A stretch of 8,891 bases of DNA, from contig JAEXNS010000175.1 in NCBI GenBank assembly GCA_023439605.1, positions 1-8,891 of the forward strand, written 5' to 3'. This document shows positions 1 to 6,565 of this stretch, piece after piece (position 1 is the first letter of the stretch; every line of letters begins with the position of its first letter). The notes below the pieces were generated by a model that was not told the origin of the DNA, searched no databases, and was given only the letters and a program-made list of their open reading frames with translations. This DNA comes from Bacillota bacterium. Its GTDB lineage: Bacteria; Bacillota; Clostridia; Oscillospirales; Ruminococcaceae. A program made the translations under genes and the position numbers.

Positions 1-383
1 ACATAAAATAAAACACCGTTTTCTGTAAAGTCACCAGATACACCGTTTACCCAAATAACTCTTGATGCATTGTATGCTAAATCAGTAATCAATCCATCCT
101 TTAATCCAACTATCTCCATGCCTTCAGGCAGAGCAAAATCAATTAAAGCAGCAGCAAAACCAGGATTTGCATCTACAGAAACTGGTATAGAAACCACTTG
201 ATCTTGGTCAGAATACTCTACGTCAACTGTACCCAAAGAAATCACGAATTCTTCAGATTTTGCTTGTGTAGTAACAACTTCTACTTCTGTAACAACTTCT
301 TCTGCAAATGCCATAGTATTTAGTGACATTGAAAAAACAAAAGCAAGGGATAATAATCCAGTTATAATTTTTCTCATTTTCAT
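1..383 (-). CDS. Secreted cohesin-domain protein, 5' part only
   Basis: The gene starts at ATG 383 and runs off the left edge, so only about 127 residues are visible. Translation gives a signal peptide: basic start MKMRK, hydrophobic stretch to about residue 24, and likely cleavage after AFA at residue 27. A short acidic, Val/Thr-rich linker follows. From about residue 45 comes a cohesin-like beta fold, with strand VVSIPVSVDA, the typical NPGFAAALIDFALPEGMEIVGL segment (residues 73-94 region), then a WVNG strand. In this family cohesins bind dockerins and hold enzymes on scaffolds, or tether proteins to one another. The start was chosen because GAGAGAGG lies nine bases upstream; the second ATG (377) is too far from it. 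It has its own promoter at 445-473. Whether a dockerin, anchor or more cohesins follow cannot be seen. A nearby gene (3415-4059) encodes a dockerin and could be a partner, but that is inference. Confidence 0.72.
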   Translation of the reverse strand, partial: MKMRKIITGLLSLAFVFSMSLNTMAFAEEVVTEVEVVTTQAKSEEFVISLGTVDVEYSDQDQVVSIPVSVDANPGFAAALIDFALPEGMEIVGLKDGLITDLAYNASRVIWVNGVSGDFTENGVLFY

Positions 384-444
384 AAAATAAAACCTCTCTC
401 ATCATTAAATAATACATCAAAAATATAAACTTGATGCTAATAAA

Positions 445-473
445 ATTATAGTCTATATAAATGAAAAAATCAA
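445..473 (-). promoter_or_regulatory. Sigma-A-type promoter of the cohesin-domain gene
   Basis: On the minus strand there is a -35 box TTGATT (473-468), a 17-base spacer and a perfect -10 box TATAAT (450-445). It lies about 60 bases before the ATG at 383, so a 5' leader of about 55 bases is expected. It separates this gene from the PII-like gene upstream, after which no convincing terminator is visible. Confidence 0.7.
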
Positions 474-528
474 TAAAATGGTTAAAATGTACTTAAAATG
501 ACACAATTTTTATTAAAAATATTGAAAC

Positions 529-1188
529 TTATACTATTCCATATGCCTTATTTATATCTTGTACAAAAATAACACCATTTCCAGGTTCATCTATTTTATG
601 AACTTTTCTAACCTTATCAACTATTTTATCTGTAATACTTATTTCAGATAAAATCATAACCATTTCTTTTTCTGGCTCTATCGCCATGCTAAAAAGCATA
701 CTGGTTTCACTAACTCCTGCACCTCTTGCATTTATAATTGTTCCACCTTTCGCACCTACACTTGTCGCTGTTTCCATAACAGCCTCACCTTCACCTCTGT
801 TAACTATAATAAATATTGAATTATACATAGCTTCATTTTCAACCTCACTTTTATTACTATAATTTTGATTTTGGCAACCCACAAAACATTTTATAGGCAT
901 TGTAAATGCTATACCGTGATATGGTTTATGAAATTTATATGTTTTTGTTACTTGTTCAATAGTTTTTTCAATTTTTTCTTTTTGAGAAATAATAAAAATT
1001 ATTTCTTTTTTTGACTCACATAAATCTAAGAATTCTAAAATACAATTTTTTATTGTACCTCTACCTATTAAAATAGTTCCACCTGAAACACCATTTTTTT
1101 TAGCAATTTTAAGCACCTTGCTTCCAGAGCCATAATTAACAATTATGCACATCAATTCATATTTCATGGACAAATCATCATTATACAT
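529..1188 (-). CDS. Tandem PII-like signalling protein (two fused PII domains)
   Basis: The 219-residue protein contains two PII-like ferredoxin-fold units in one chain. The first (about residues 8-100) has SGGTILIGRG at 35-44. The second (about 122-219) has KGGTIINARG at 147-156 and the typical PII C-terminal end, DEPGNGVIFVQDI. Canonical GlnB/GlnK proteins are single-domain, about 112 residues, and trimeric, binding ATP/ADP and 2-oxoglutarate in clefts between subunits. Here two copies are joined by a polar linker of about 20 residues (near 103-122). The ATG overlaps the end of the upstream transporter gene by eight bases, and AGGAG sits eight bases before it inside that gene. The two are therefore translationally coupled, and the protein probably senses small molecules to control the transporter. 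The canonical T-loop tyrosine is not evident. The ligand is unknown, so glnB/glnK is not assigned. Confidence 0.82.
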   Translation of the reverse strand: MYNDDLSMKYELMCIIVNYGSGSKVLKIAKKNGVSGGTILIGRGTIKNCILEFLDLCESKKEIIFIISQKEKIEKTIEQVTKTYKFHKPYHGIAFTMPIKCFVGCQNQNYSNKSEVENEAMYNSIFIIVNRGEGEAVMETATSVGAKGGTIINARGAGVSETSMLFSMAIEPEKEMVMILSEISITDKIVDKVRKVHKIDEPGNGVIFVQDINKAYGIV

Positions 1189-2653
1189 TTTTCTTTCTCC
1201 TCTTCGACTTGATTTTGAACATAATGCCTAAAATTTGCAACGTGATAATTGGAATTAAGGCCACCATAGCAATCATACCAAAACCATCTATCAGAAAATT
1301 TGAACTTTCAAAAGAATTTGCAATACCTTGAGTAAATGCAAGTATAAAAGTAGCTGTCATAGGCCCAGTAGCTACACCGCCGGCATCAAATGCAATGCCT
1401 ACAAATATTTTGGGTGAAAAAAAAGTTAACAAAATAGCTATAAAATACCCTGGAAATAGATAATGCCACAACTGAATTTCAGGAGTTAATATTCTAATTG
1501 CAGACAAAAGAACAGCAACGCCAACGCCTATTGCCAAAGGAAATAAAACAAGTTTTCTTTTTATGTAACCACTAGTAACCTCCTCTATTTGAGAAGTTAA
1601 AACATAAACAGCTGGTTCTGCCATTATAGTTACAAATCCAAAAGTAAACGCTACTATAAATGTAAATAATTTATTTTCCATTAAAGCAAGAGTATTTCCC
1701 ACTTGCGATGCAACTTCCATAAATCCACTATTAATTCCAATAAAGAATAAAGTTATCCCTAAAAAAGAATATACAAAACCATTTAACATTTTTCTAAAAG
1801 ATTTTTTTTTCAAATTAAAAGACTTCTTTTGAAGTAATAAAAAAATAACTAAAAGTGGTAACAACGAAAAAACAGCATCCTTAGCATTTGCCAATATCAA
1901 ACTCCATAAGCTAGGCTCTACTAAAGCCACAACACTTTCAGTTTGTCTCAAATTCGCCTCTTTTGAAAATATATTTAGCAACATAACTGCTATAATTGCA
2001 CCAGTTGAAGCAATTGCAATTAATCCAAAACTATCTTTTTCAGAGGACTTACTGTCTTTTTTCAATGCAGATATTCCAGTTTCAAGTGAAAGTATAAACG
2101 GAACTGCTAAAATTCCAGTGGTAGCACCAGAAGAGTCAAATGAAATCGCTAAAAATTCAGATGAAGTAAATAATGATAATATAAAAATAATTGCATATAA
2201 AACAATAAGAATTATATACAACGGTAAATTATAGAATATTCTCAAAAAACCAATTACAAGCATTATTGCCAAACCAACAGAGACTGTAACTAAAATTAAA
2301 ATCGAAGCTATATTTCCATTTGTTACACTATCCACTTGATTTGCTATAACCATTAGACCAGGCTCAGCAATAGAAATAAAAAATCCAAGTATAAGTCCTG
2401 CAATTATAACAACTGAAATTTTATTACTTTTTGCAATTGAATTCCCAGTATGATGGCCTAATGGCGTAATTCCCAAATCTATACCTATCAAGAACAAGGT
2501 AAGCCCCAAAATAATAAGTATGGAACTTAAAACAAAGTCAAAAAGTAAATCTTGACTTAGCTTAACTAGAGTAAAATTTAATATAATTACAACAATAAAA
2601 ATAGGCAAAACTGAAATCACATTAGTTTTTAATTTTTCATAAATCAAACTCAA
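1181..2653 (-). CDS. DUF1538-family membrane transporter, two fused repeats
   Basis: The 490-residue polytopic membrane protein consists of two homologous halves. Each half carries an AEP motif after a GI(D/N)xG segment (A96-E97-P98 and A345-E346-P347) and a conserved loop (SFDSSGATTG at 171-180; AFDAGGVATG at 421-430). This is the DUF1538 family. Paired single-repeat members (UmpA/UmpB) have been reported as Na+/H+ antiporters; here both repeats are in one chain. The substrate is not determined by sequence. The TTG at 2653 was chosen as start because AAGGAGG lies eight bases upstream. The longer reading frame back to ATG 2746 begins upstream of the promoter -35 box and lacks a ribosome site. 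The C-terminus is very basic (KIKSKRRKKNV) and overlaps the PII-like gene by eight bases, so transport and sensing are probably made together. The family call is firm; the transported ion is inference. Confidence 0.85.
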   Translation of the reverse strand: MSLIYEKLKTNVISVLPIFIVVIILNFTLVKLSQDLLFDFVLSSILIILGLTLFLIGIDLGITPLGHHTGNSIAKSNKISVVIIAGLILGFFISIAEPGLMVIANQVDSVTNGNIASILILVTVSVGLAIMLVIGFLRIFYNLPLYIILIVLYAIIFILSLFTSSEFLAISFDSSGATTGILAVPFILSLETGISALKKDSKSSEKDSFGLIAIASTGAIIAVMLLNIFSKEANLRQTESVVALVEPSLWSLILANAKDAVFSLLPLLVIFLLLQKKSFNLKKKSFRKMLNGFVYSFLGITLFFIGINSGFMEVASQVGNTLALMENKLFTFIVAFTFGFVTIMAEPAVYVLTSQIEEVTSGYIKRKLVLFPLAIGVGVAVLLSAIRILTPEIQLWHYLFPGYFIAILLTFFSPKIFVGIAFDAGGVATGPMTATFILAFTQGIANSFESSNFLIDGFGMIAMVALIPIITLQILGIMFKIKSKRRKKNV

Positions 2654-2661
2654 TACGTCAT

Positions 2662-2668
2662 CCTCCTT
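2662..2668 (-). promoter_or_regulatory. Ribosome binding site that decides the TTG start
   Basis: AAGGAGG on the minus strand, eight bases before TTG 2653. An ATG directly after the GGAGG is out of frame and too close. The site therefore supports a TTG-initiated transporter, whose protein then begins SLIYEKLK like other DUF1538 proteins. Confidence 0.75.
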
Positions 2669-2712
2669 AAAGTTTAATAATAAATATTTAAAAATATAAT
2701 CTATACTATTTA

Positions 2713-2741
2713 AGTATAACATATATAATAAATAAATGCAA
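2713..2741 (-). promoter_or_regulatory. Promoter of the transporter/PII-like operon
   Basis: -35 TTGCAT (2741-2736), 17-base spacer, -10 TATACT (2718-2713) on the minus strand. Transcription should begin near 2706, about 50 bases before the TTG start. This rules out the in-frame ATG at 2746 as the start codon. Confidence 0.7.
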
Positions 2742-2828
2742 ATCAAATATATTTTAACATTTTTAGGATTTAAGAATTATTAACTTAAAGTTGCAATTAA
2801 GTCGCATTTATAACGCAAGGATATATTC

Positions 2829-2885
2829 AACGAAGGTCCAGGGCGACTGGAAAGCCCAGTCAACTCCACAGAGTCGAAACTCTAC
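2829..2885 (+). repeat. Structured GC-rich repeat, solo divergent copy
   Basis: This copy belongs to the same family as the inserts in the CRISPR arrays and the three copies near csm6. It contains CGAAGGTCCAGGGCGAC, a hairpin GACTGG/CCAGTC with loop AAAGC (2845-2861), a second hairpin around CACA (2860-2877) and GAAACTCT. Relative to the copy at 7006-7062 the first stem has changed on both sides (GACCGG/CCGGTC to GACTGG/CCAGTC), which keeps pairing. No terminal inverted repeats are visible. It stands in the gap between the end of the DUF3784-like gene and the transporter promoter, so it would be in the former's 3' untranslated RNA. The family is not recognised. Confidence 0.7.
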
Positions 2886-2917
2886 AACTTTACCTTTAAA
2901 AGCCAAATACCAAAAAC

Positions 2918-3247
2918 TCAAATCATTTTTTCGTTACTAATTGAATTTAAAATTGCGTATATTATAATCACCGCAAGTACACAAGCACCACAATAAACAA
3001 AAGCCATTATATCAGTAAACATATACAAAGACTCAAGTAAGCTAAATAATGCTAATCCACCATAAACAATGGTAACTAGTTTATATTCTTTTTTCTTATC
3101 AATATTTTCTCTTTCCTCTTTTGAAGCCCACAAATAAGTATTTGAAAATATAGGCCCTTTATTTCTTGCTGTAAATGATACATAAATAGATAATATAATA
3201 AAAACAACTGCAAAGATAACACCCATAACAATTCTTATTGGTTCCAT
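2918..3247 (-). CDS. Small DUF3784-like membrane protein
   Basis: The 109-residue protein has three predicted membrane segments: about residues 5-26, 57-77 and 80-101. A soluble loop between the first two contains NKGPIFSNTYLWASKEERENID, which resembles the conserved loop of DUF3784 proteins (a short hydrophobic segment, then SKEE and a lysine/aspartate-rich stretch). The function of that family is unknown, and the assignment here rests on this loop plus topology. ATG 3247 was chosen because AAGGAG lies eight bases upstream. The in-frame GTG at 3256 touches the ribosome site and is unlikely. The gene has its own promoter (3279-3308) and appears monocistronic, followed by a structured repeat rather than by another gene. 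Confidence 0.6.
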   Translation of the reverse strand: MEPIRIVMGVIFAVVFIILSIYVSFTARNKGPIFSNTYLWASKEERENIDKKKEYKLVTIVYGGLALFSLLESLYMFTDIMAFVYCGACVLAVIIIYAILNSISNEKMI

Positions 3248-3278
3248 ATTCTCCACTCCTTTTTATATTTATACCAAC

Positions 3279-3308
3279 ATTTTAACATTTTAATTTGTCC
3301 ATTGTCAA
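3279..3308 (-). promoter_or_regulatory. Promoter of the DUF3784-like gene
   Basis: Perfect -35 TTGACA (3308-3303) and a -10 TAAAAT (3284-3279) at 18-base spacing, preceded by TGT, which makes an extended -10. It lies about 30 bases before the ATG at 3247. Confidence 0.65.
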
Positions 3309-3338
3309 TATATATTACAAAAAGTTTTCCAAATATTT

Positions 3339-3375
3339 AAAAAGCACATTGTCAATTATAACAATATGCTTTTTT
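3339..3375 (-). terminator. Hairpin terminator after the dockerin gene
   Basis: The arms AAAAAGCAcATTGT and ACAATaTGCTTTTT pair with one mismatch around an eight-base loop, with a T-run after the stem when read on the minus strand. It lies about 40 bases past the dockerin stop codon. The hairpin also has a T-run on the other strand, so it could act in both directions, but no plus-strand gene needs it. Confidence 0.6.
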
Positions 3376-3414
3376 ATAAATTTTATTTATAAAATTAAAT
3401 TGAAACTATATCTA

Positions 3415-4059
3415 TTACTTTAATAGTATTTGATTTTTTATAGAAATAAAATCTTTTAAATTAATTTCTCCATCATCAAGTGCATCCATATTTAGCTTGC
3501 TTTGTGATGAGAATTCTTTTGTTTCAATAAAAAACTTCTTAAATGCTATTAAATCCATAACGTTCGTCTTTTTATCATCATTTGCATCACCATTTATTAT
3601 ATTAACTCTACTAAAAATCATGTCATATATTTGAGAATCTAAAACTTTTTGAGTTTCTAATGTATCCATATAAAACTTTTCATCCTGTCTTGAATACATT
3701 GCATATGCAACAAAATGTATTAATTGACTATCTGACAAAAAGTCTAACTTCAAAGAATTACTTGCCATATAAAGATTAAGAAAAAATCCTATTTCAGGAT
3801 CGCCACCCAAATTTAAAGTTGAGTTTAAAATCTTATTATCAATGCTACGTATTTTTTTTAAATCATCACTTTCCCCATAATTCAACAATCTTTTACCCTT
3901 AAGTAGTAATGCCACGTCAGAAACTGCTTGATATGATGACTCTATAAGAAAATCTGTACTTCCTACTTTCTTTTCTTCTGATGATGCAATCATTGGGTTA
4001 ACACCACAGCTAAGAATAACCCCTGCAACTAAAACACTTAAAATCTTTTTTAAAACCAT
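3415..4059 (-). CDS. Secreted dockerin type I domain protein
   Basis: The 214-residue protein starts with a signal sequence (MVLKKILSVLVAGVILSCG). ILSC at 15-18 is a borderline lipobox, so it could be a lipoprotein; otherwise it is cleaved near residue 26. Residues 30-150 are a helical region I do not recognise. The C-terminus (about 155-214) is a dockerin with two EF-hand-like calcium loops. Loop 1 runs D158-x-N160-x-D162 to D169, followed by the helix LIAFKKFFI. Loop 2 runs D192 to D203, with D196-G-E-I-N200, followed by DFISIKNQIL. Loop 2 has Leu at its third position where Asp or Asn is usual, so calcium binding there may be weak. Dockerins bind cohesins, and a cohesin-domain gene starts at 383. 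AAAGGAG lies six bases before the ATG, and the gene has a strong promoter of its own. No catalytic domain is visible. Confidence 0.78.
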   Translation of the reverse strand: MVLKKILSVLVAGVILSCGVNPMIASSEEKKVGSTDFLIESSYQAVSDVALLLKGKRLLNYGESDDLKKIRSIDNKILNSTLNLGGDPEIGFFLNLYMASNSLKLDFLSDSQLIHFVAYAMYSRQDEKFYMDTLETQKVLDSQIYDMIFSRVNIINGDANDDKKTNVMDLIAFKKFFIETKEFSSQSKLNMDALDDGEINLKDFISIKNQILLK

Positions 4060-4106
4060 TTCTAACTCCTTTTACAAATTTTATTATTTTTATTTTATAG
4101 TTATGT

Positions 4107-4135
4107 ATCATACCATATTTATTTATTTTAGTCAA
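4107..4135 (-). promoter_or_regulatory. Promoter of the dockerin gene
   Basis: -35 TTGACT (4135-4130), 17-base AT-rich spacer, -10 TATGAT (4112-4107) on the minus strand, about 48 bases before the ATG at 4059. Confidence 0.7.
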
Positions 4136-4224
4136 TATTTTTTTTGAAATAATTTAAAGGTTTATTTAAATATCGAAAAATTGCAGATTTCAAAAATATG
4201 CCTATACTAATTTAAAAATCATTT

Positions 4225-4262
4225 TTTATGAAAATCTAAAGTACACTTTAGATTTTCATAAA
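4225..4262 (-). other. Perfect 17-bp palindrome between array end and dockerin promoter
   Basis: The arms at 4225-4241 and 4246-4262 are exact reverse complements around the loop TACA. It lacks a clean T-run directly after the stem on either strand, so it is a poor terminator on its own. It is about 90 bases upstream of the dockerin promoter and about 35 bases beyond the terminator-like hairpin at the array end. It could be a back-up terminator or a protein-binding site; sequence alone does not decide. Confidence 0.5.
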
Positions 4263-4295
4263 TTATATGCAATTGTCAAAGTATAATTATTATAA

Positions 4296-4349
4296 AAATT
4301 AAAAATAGTGTAAATACACAAAGTTATGTATTTACACTATTTTTAATTT
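4296..4349 (-). terminator. Long hairpin terminator at the distal end of the CRISPR locus
   Basis: The 22-base arms at 4296-4317 and 4328-4349 are perfectly complementary around a ten-base loop. Read on the minus strand the stem is followed by a T-rich stretch (TTTTTATAAT), as expected for ending the long precursor crRNA transcript. Its inner boundary directly touches the remnant CRISPR repeat at 4350. The stem is AT-rich, so strength is uncertain. Confidence 0.6.
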
Positions 4350-4443
4350 CCGTCCCCATGTCACCCCGAAGGTGCAGGGCGACCGGAAATCCCTGCTCAC
4401 CTCCGCAGAGGTGATAGCTTTTGGTTTAAAATAAACCGTCCCC
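4350..4443 (+). repeat. Structured insert A inside the terminal CRISPR repeat
   Basis: A 78-bp GC-rich insert (4358-4435) is flanked by the same eight bases, CCGTCCCC, at 4350-4357 and 4436-4443. These eight bases match positions 5-12 of the CRISPR repeat with one T-to-C change. The insert holds a hairpin TCACCTC-CGCA-GAGGTGA, a CACC/GGTG hairpin around CCGAA, and a GCAGGG/CCCTGC pairing. It shares CCGAAGGTGCAGGGCGACC and CTCCGCAGAG with the other family members. The layout looks like a small mobile element that duplicated its 8-bp target, but no transposase and no clear inverted ends are present. Confidence 0.7.
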
Positions 4444-4696
4444 TATCGGGGATTATAAATAAATAATAAAAAGAGAAACCGTGCTTATAAGCTTAGTACC
4501 TTGCATTAGTTTTCGTCCCCTGACGGGGATAATAAATAAATAATGTATAATTCGGTAAACTATGATTCGATTAGAGTTATAGTTTTTTCGTCCCCTGACG
4601 GGGATCATAAATAATTAACCATACGGACACCGATGATGATGGTTTATTTTAGAATATAAATTTCCCGTCCTTTTTCAAGGTTAATAAATAAATACT
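4432..4696 (-). CRISPR. Decayed distal CRISPR array, four repeats and three spacers
   Basis: The repeats are at 4432-4467 (first five bases altered by insert A), 4509-4544 (intact length), about 4582-4615 (extra T residues and a shortened A/T tail) and 4661-4696 (strongly degenerate; the GC stem is lost). The middle two carry stem CCCCTGACGGGG instead of CCCCTATCGGGG of the main array. The spacers at 4468-4508, 4545-4581 and 4616-4660 are 41, 37 and about 45 bases. Decay is typical of the end far from the leader, which supports minus-strand transcription. Between this block and the main array (4697-4809) there is AT-rich DNA with no gene, repeat or spacer that I can see. Confidence 0.85.
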
Positions 4697-4809
4697 AACA
4701 CATTTTCTGTTTTTAGTCAATATATTTTTATGTCATTAAATCTATTTTTCTCCATCTATATTACTTACAAACAATTTACTTTTTCATAGCTATATTATGT
4801 ACTATCTTT

Positions 4810-4902
4810 CCGTCCCCATGTCACCCCGAAGGTGCAGGGCGACCGGAAAGCCCGCTCACCTCCGCAGAGGTGATAGCTTTTAGTTTAAAATAAACCGTCC
4901 CC
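4810..4902 (+). repeat. Structured insert B inside the last repeat of the main array
   Basis: A 77-bp insert (4818-4894) is bounded by CCGTCCCC at 4810-4817 and 4895-4902, exactly as for insert A. It differs from insert A at three alignment positions (two substitutions and one missing base). The changes fall in the central GGAAA(T/G)CCC part and in the TTTT(G/A)G tail. The CGCA-loop hairpin is intact. The flanks outside the repeat remnants of A and B are unrelated. Confidence 0.7.
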
Positions 4903-6565
4903 TATCGGGGATCATAAATAAATAATTTGACAATGCTATTTTAATTGGCAAAAATGAGTACGCCGTGTTTTCGTCCCCTATCGGGGATCATAAATAAATA
5001 ATAAACGCTGAATGTTACGCTTATATATATACCACAGCAGTTTTCGTCCCCTATCGGGGATCATAAATAAATAATTATCATACCAAATAATTATGATTGG
5101 AAATAATATAAATCAAGTTTTCGTCCCCTATCGGGGATCATAAATAAATAACCAAAGTAAAAACACTTTCAGAACCCCTCAATACAGTTTTCGTCCCCTA
5201 TCGGGGATCATAAATAAATAAATAAAAATATGGGGTTCGCAGCAGAAAAAGTAATTTTTGGTTTTCGTCCCCTATCGGGGATCATAAATAAATAATTTTA
5301 GTAGAGAATACACCAGATAATTTTGTGGAAATAAAAGTTTTCGTCCCCTATCGGGGATCATAAATAAATAATGAAGTGGAACAAAATAACTATGGTTTCC
5401 TTTCAGAATGTGTTTTCGTCCCCTATCGGGGATCATAAATAAATAATCTTTCCTCGAGGAACAAAAAAGAGTTGAAGAGTTTAGTTTTCGTCCCCTATCG
5501 GGGATCATAAATAAATAATATATTCAAGAAGAATATGAAAAGCTCACTCAAGATAGAGTTTTCGTCCCCTATCGGGGATCATAAATAAATAATTAGAAAA
5601 TATAAAAAATCCAGTAGATGGATAAAAATTCAAGTTTTCGTCCCCTATCGGGGATCATAAATAAATAATTATTATGAAAAAATACAAAACAACATTTAAA
5701 CAAATTAAGTTTTCGTCCCCTATCGGGGATCATAAATAAATAATAAATCTACAACTTGAAATTGAATTTCAAACTTATGATAGTTTTCGTCCCCTATCGG
5801 GGATCATAAATAAATAATATAGATTTAACTATCACATTAGTATGCAAAAATTGGGTTTTCGTCCCCTATCGGGGATCATAAATAAATAATAATGGCAGTA
5901 AAAAGAAACCAAAAGGGTGGCATGACTGCGTTTTCGTCCCCTATCGGGGATCATAAATAAATAATTGATTGTACAGATGCTACTTTAGAATTCTTAACAT
6001 TTGGTTTTCGTCCCCTATCGGGGATCATAAATAAATAATTTTTTTTTGCTAGAAAACGTTGTATCAAAAACATCAGACAAGTTTTCGTCCCCTATCGGGG
6101 ATCATAAATAAATAATAGCATGAATGCAATAGATGATAATATTAAGTCATATATTGAGTTTTCGTCCCCTATCGGGGATCATAAATAAATAATCTTCTAC
6201 CTGTTAAGTTCCCATTAATTCTTGTGGATAACTCGAGTTTTCGTCCCCTATCGGGGATCATAAATAAATAATTTTTAAGACAGTTTATGCAAAAAGTAGA
6301 TAAGAAAAAAGTTTTCGTCCCCTATCGGGGATCATAAATAAATAATTTTTAACTTTTTTGATTATTATTTATTTAATATATCGTTTTCGTCCCCTATCGG
6401 GGATCATAAATAAATAATTTAGACGACTTAGGCACAGAGAGACACACAGAAACAGCGTTTTCGTCCCCTATCGGGGATCATAAATAAATAATCCTATTCT
6501 GTTTTAACCCTTGACTTTTTAACTAAAGTGTTTTCGTCCCCTATCGGGGATCATAAATAAATAAT
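4891..6565 (-). CRISPR. Main type III-A CRISPR array, 23 repeats and 22 spacers
   Basis: The 36-bp repeats read GTTTTCGTCCCCTATCGGGG and then ATCATAAATAAATAAT on the plus strand. They start at 4891 (5' end altered by insert B), 4967, 5040, 5117, 5187, 5261, 5337, 5412, 5484, 5558, 5634, 5709, 5783, 5855, 5930, 6004, 6081, 6158, 6237, 6311, 6383, 6457 and 6530. Only the last base varies (5152 C, 5222 A). Spacers are 34-43 bases and all different. The functional RNA is on the minus strand: the repeat then has a CCCC/GGGG stem and ends GGGGACGAAAAC. This would leave the 5' crRNA tag ACGAAAAC, close to the ACGAGAAC tag of the Staphylococcus epidermidis Csm system. The strand agrees with csm5 and csm6 upstream and with repeat decay at the low-coordinate end. 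Confidence 0.97.

Noticed and set aside
2654..2746. N-terminal extension of the transporter to ATG 2746
   Set aside because: The ATG lies upstream of the -35 box of a good promoter and has no ribosome site; TTG 2653 has AAGGAGG at the right distance.
4697..4809. Possible further spacers or a small gene between the two arrays
   Set aside because: No repeat-like sequence, start with ribosome site, or structured motif could be found; it is plain AT-rich DNA.
5272..5508. Open frame of 78 codons on the minus strand with repeated MIPDRGRK peptides
   Set aside because: It is only the CRISPR repeats and spacers read as protein; the peptide period equals the repeat-spacer unit.
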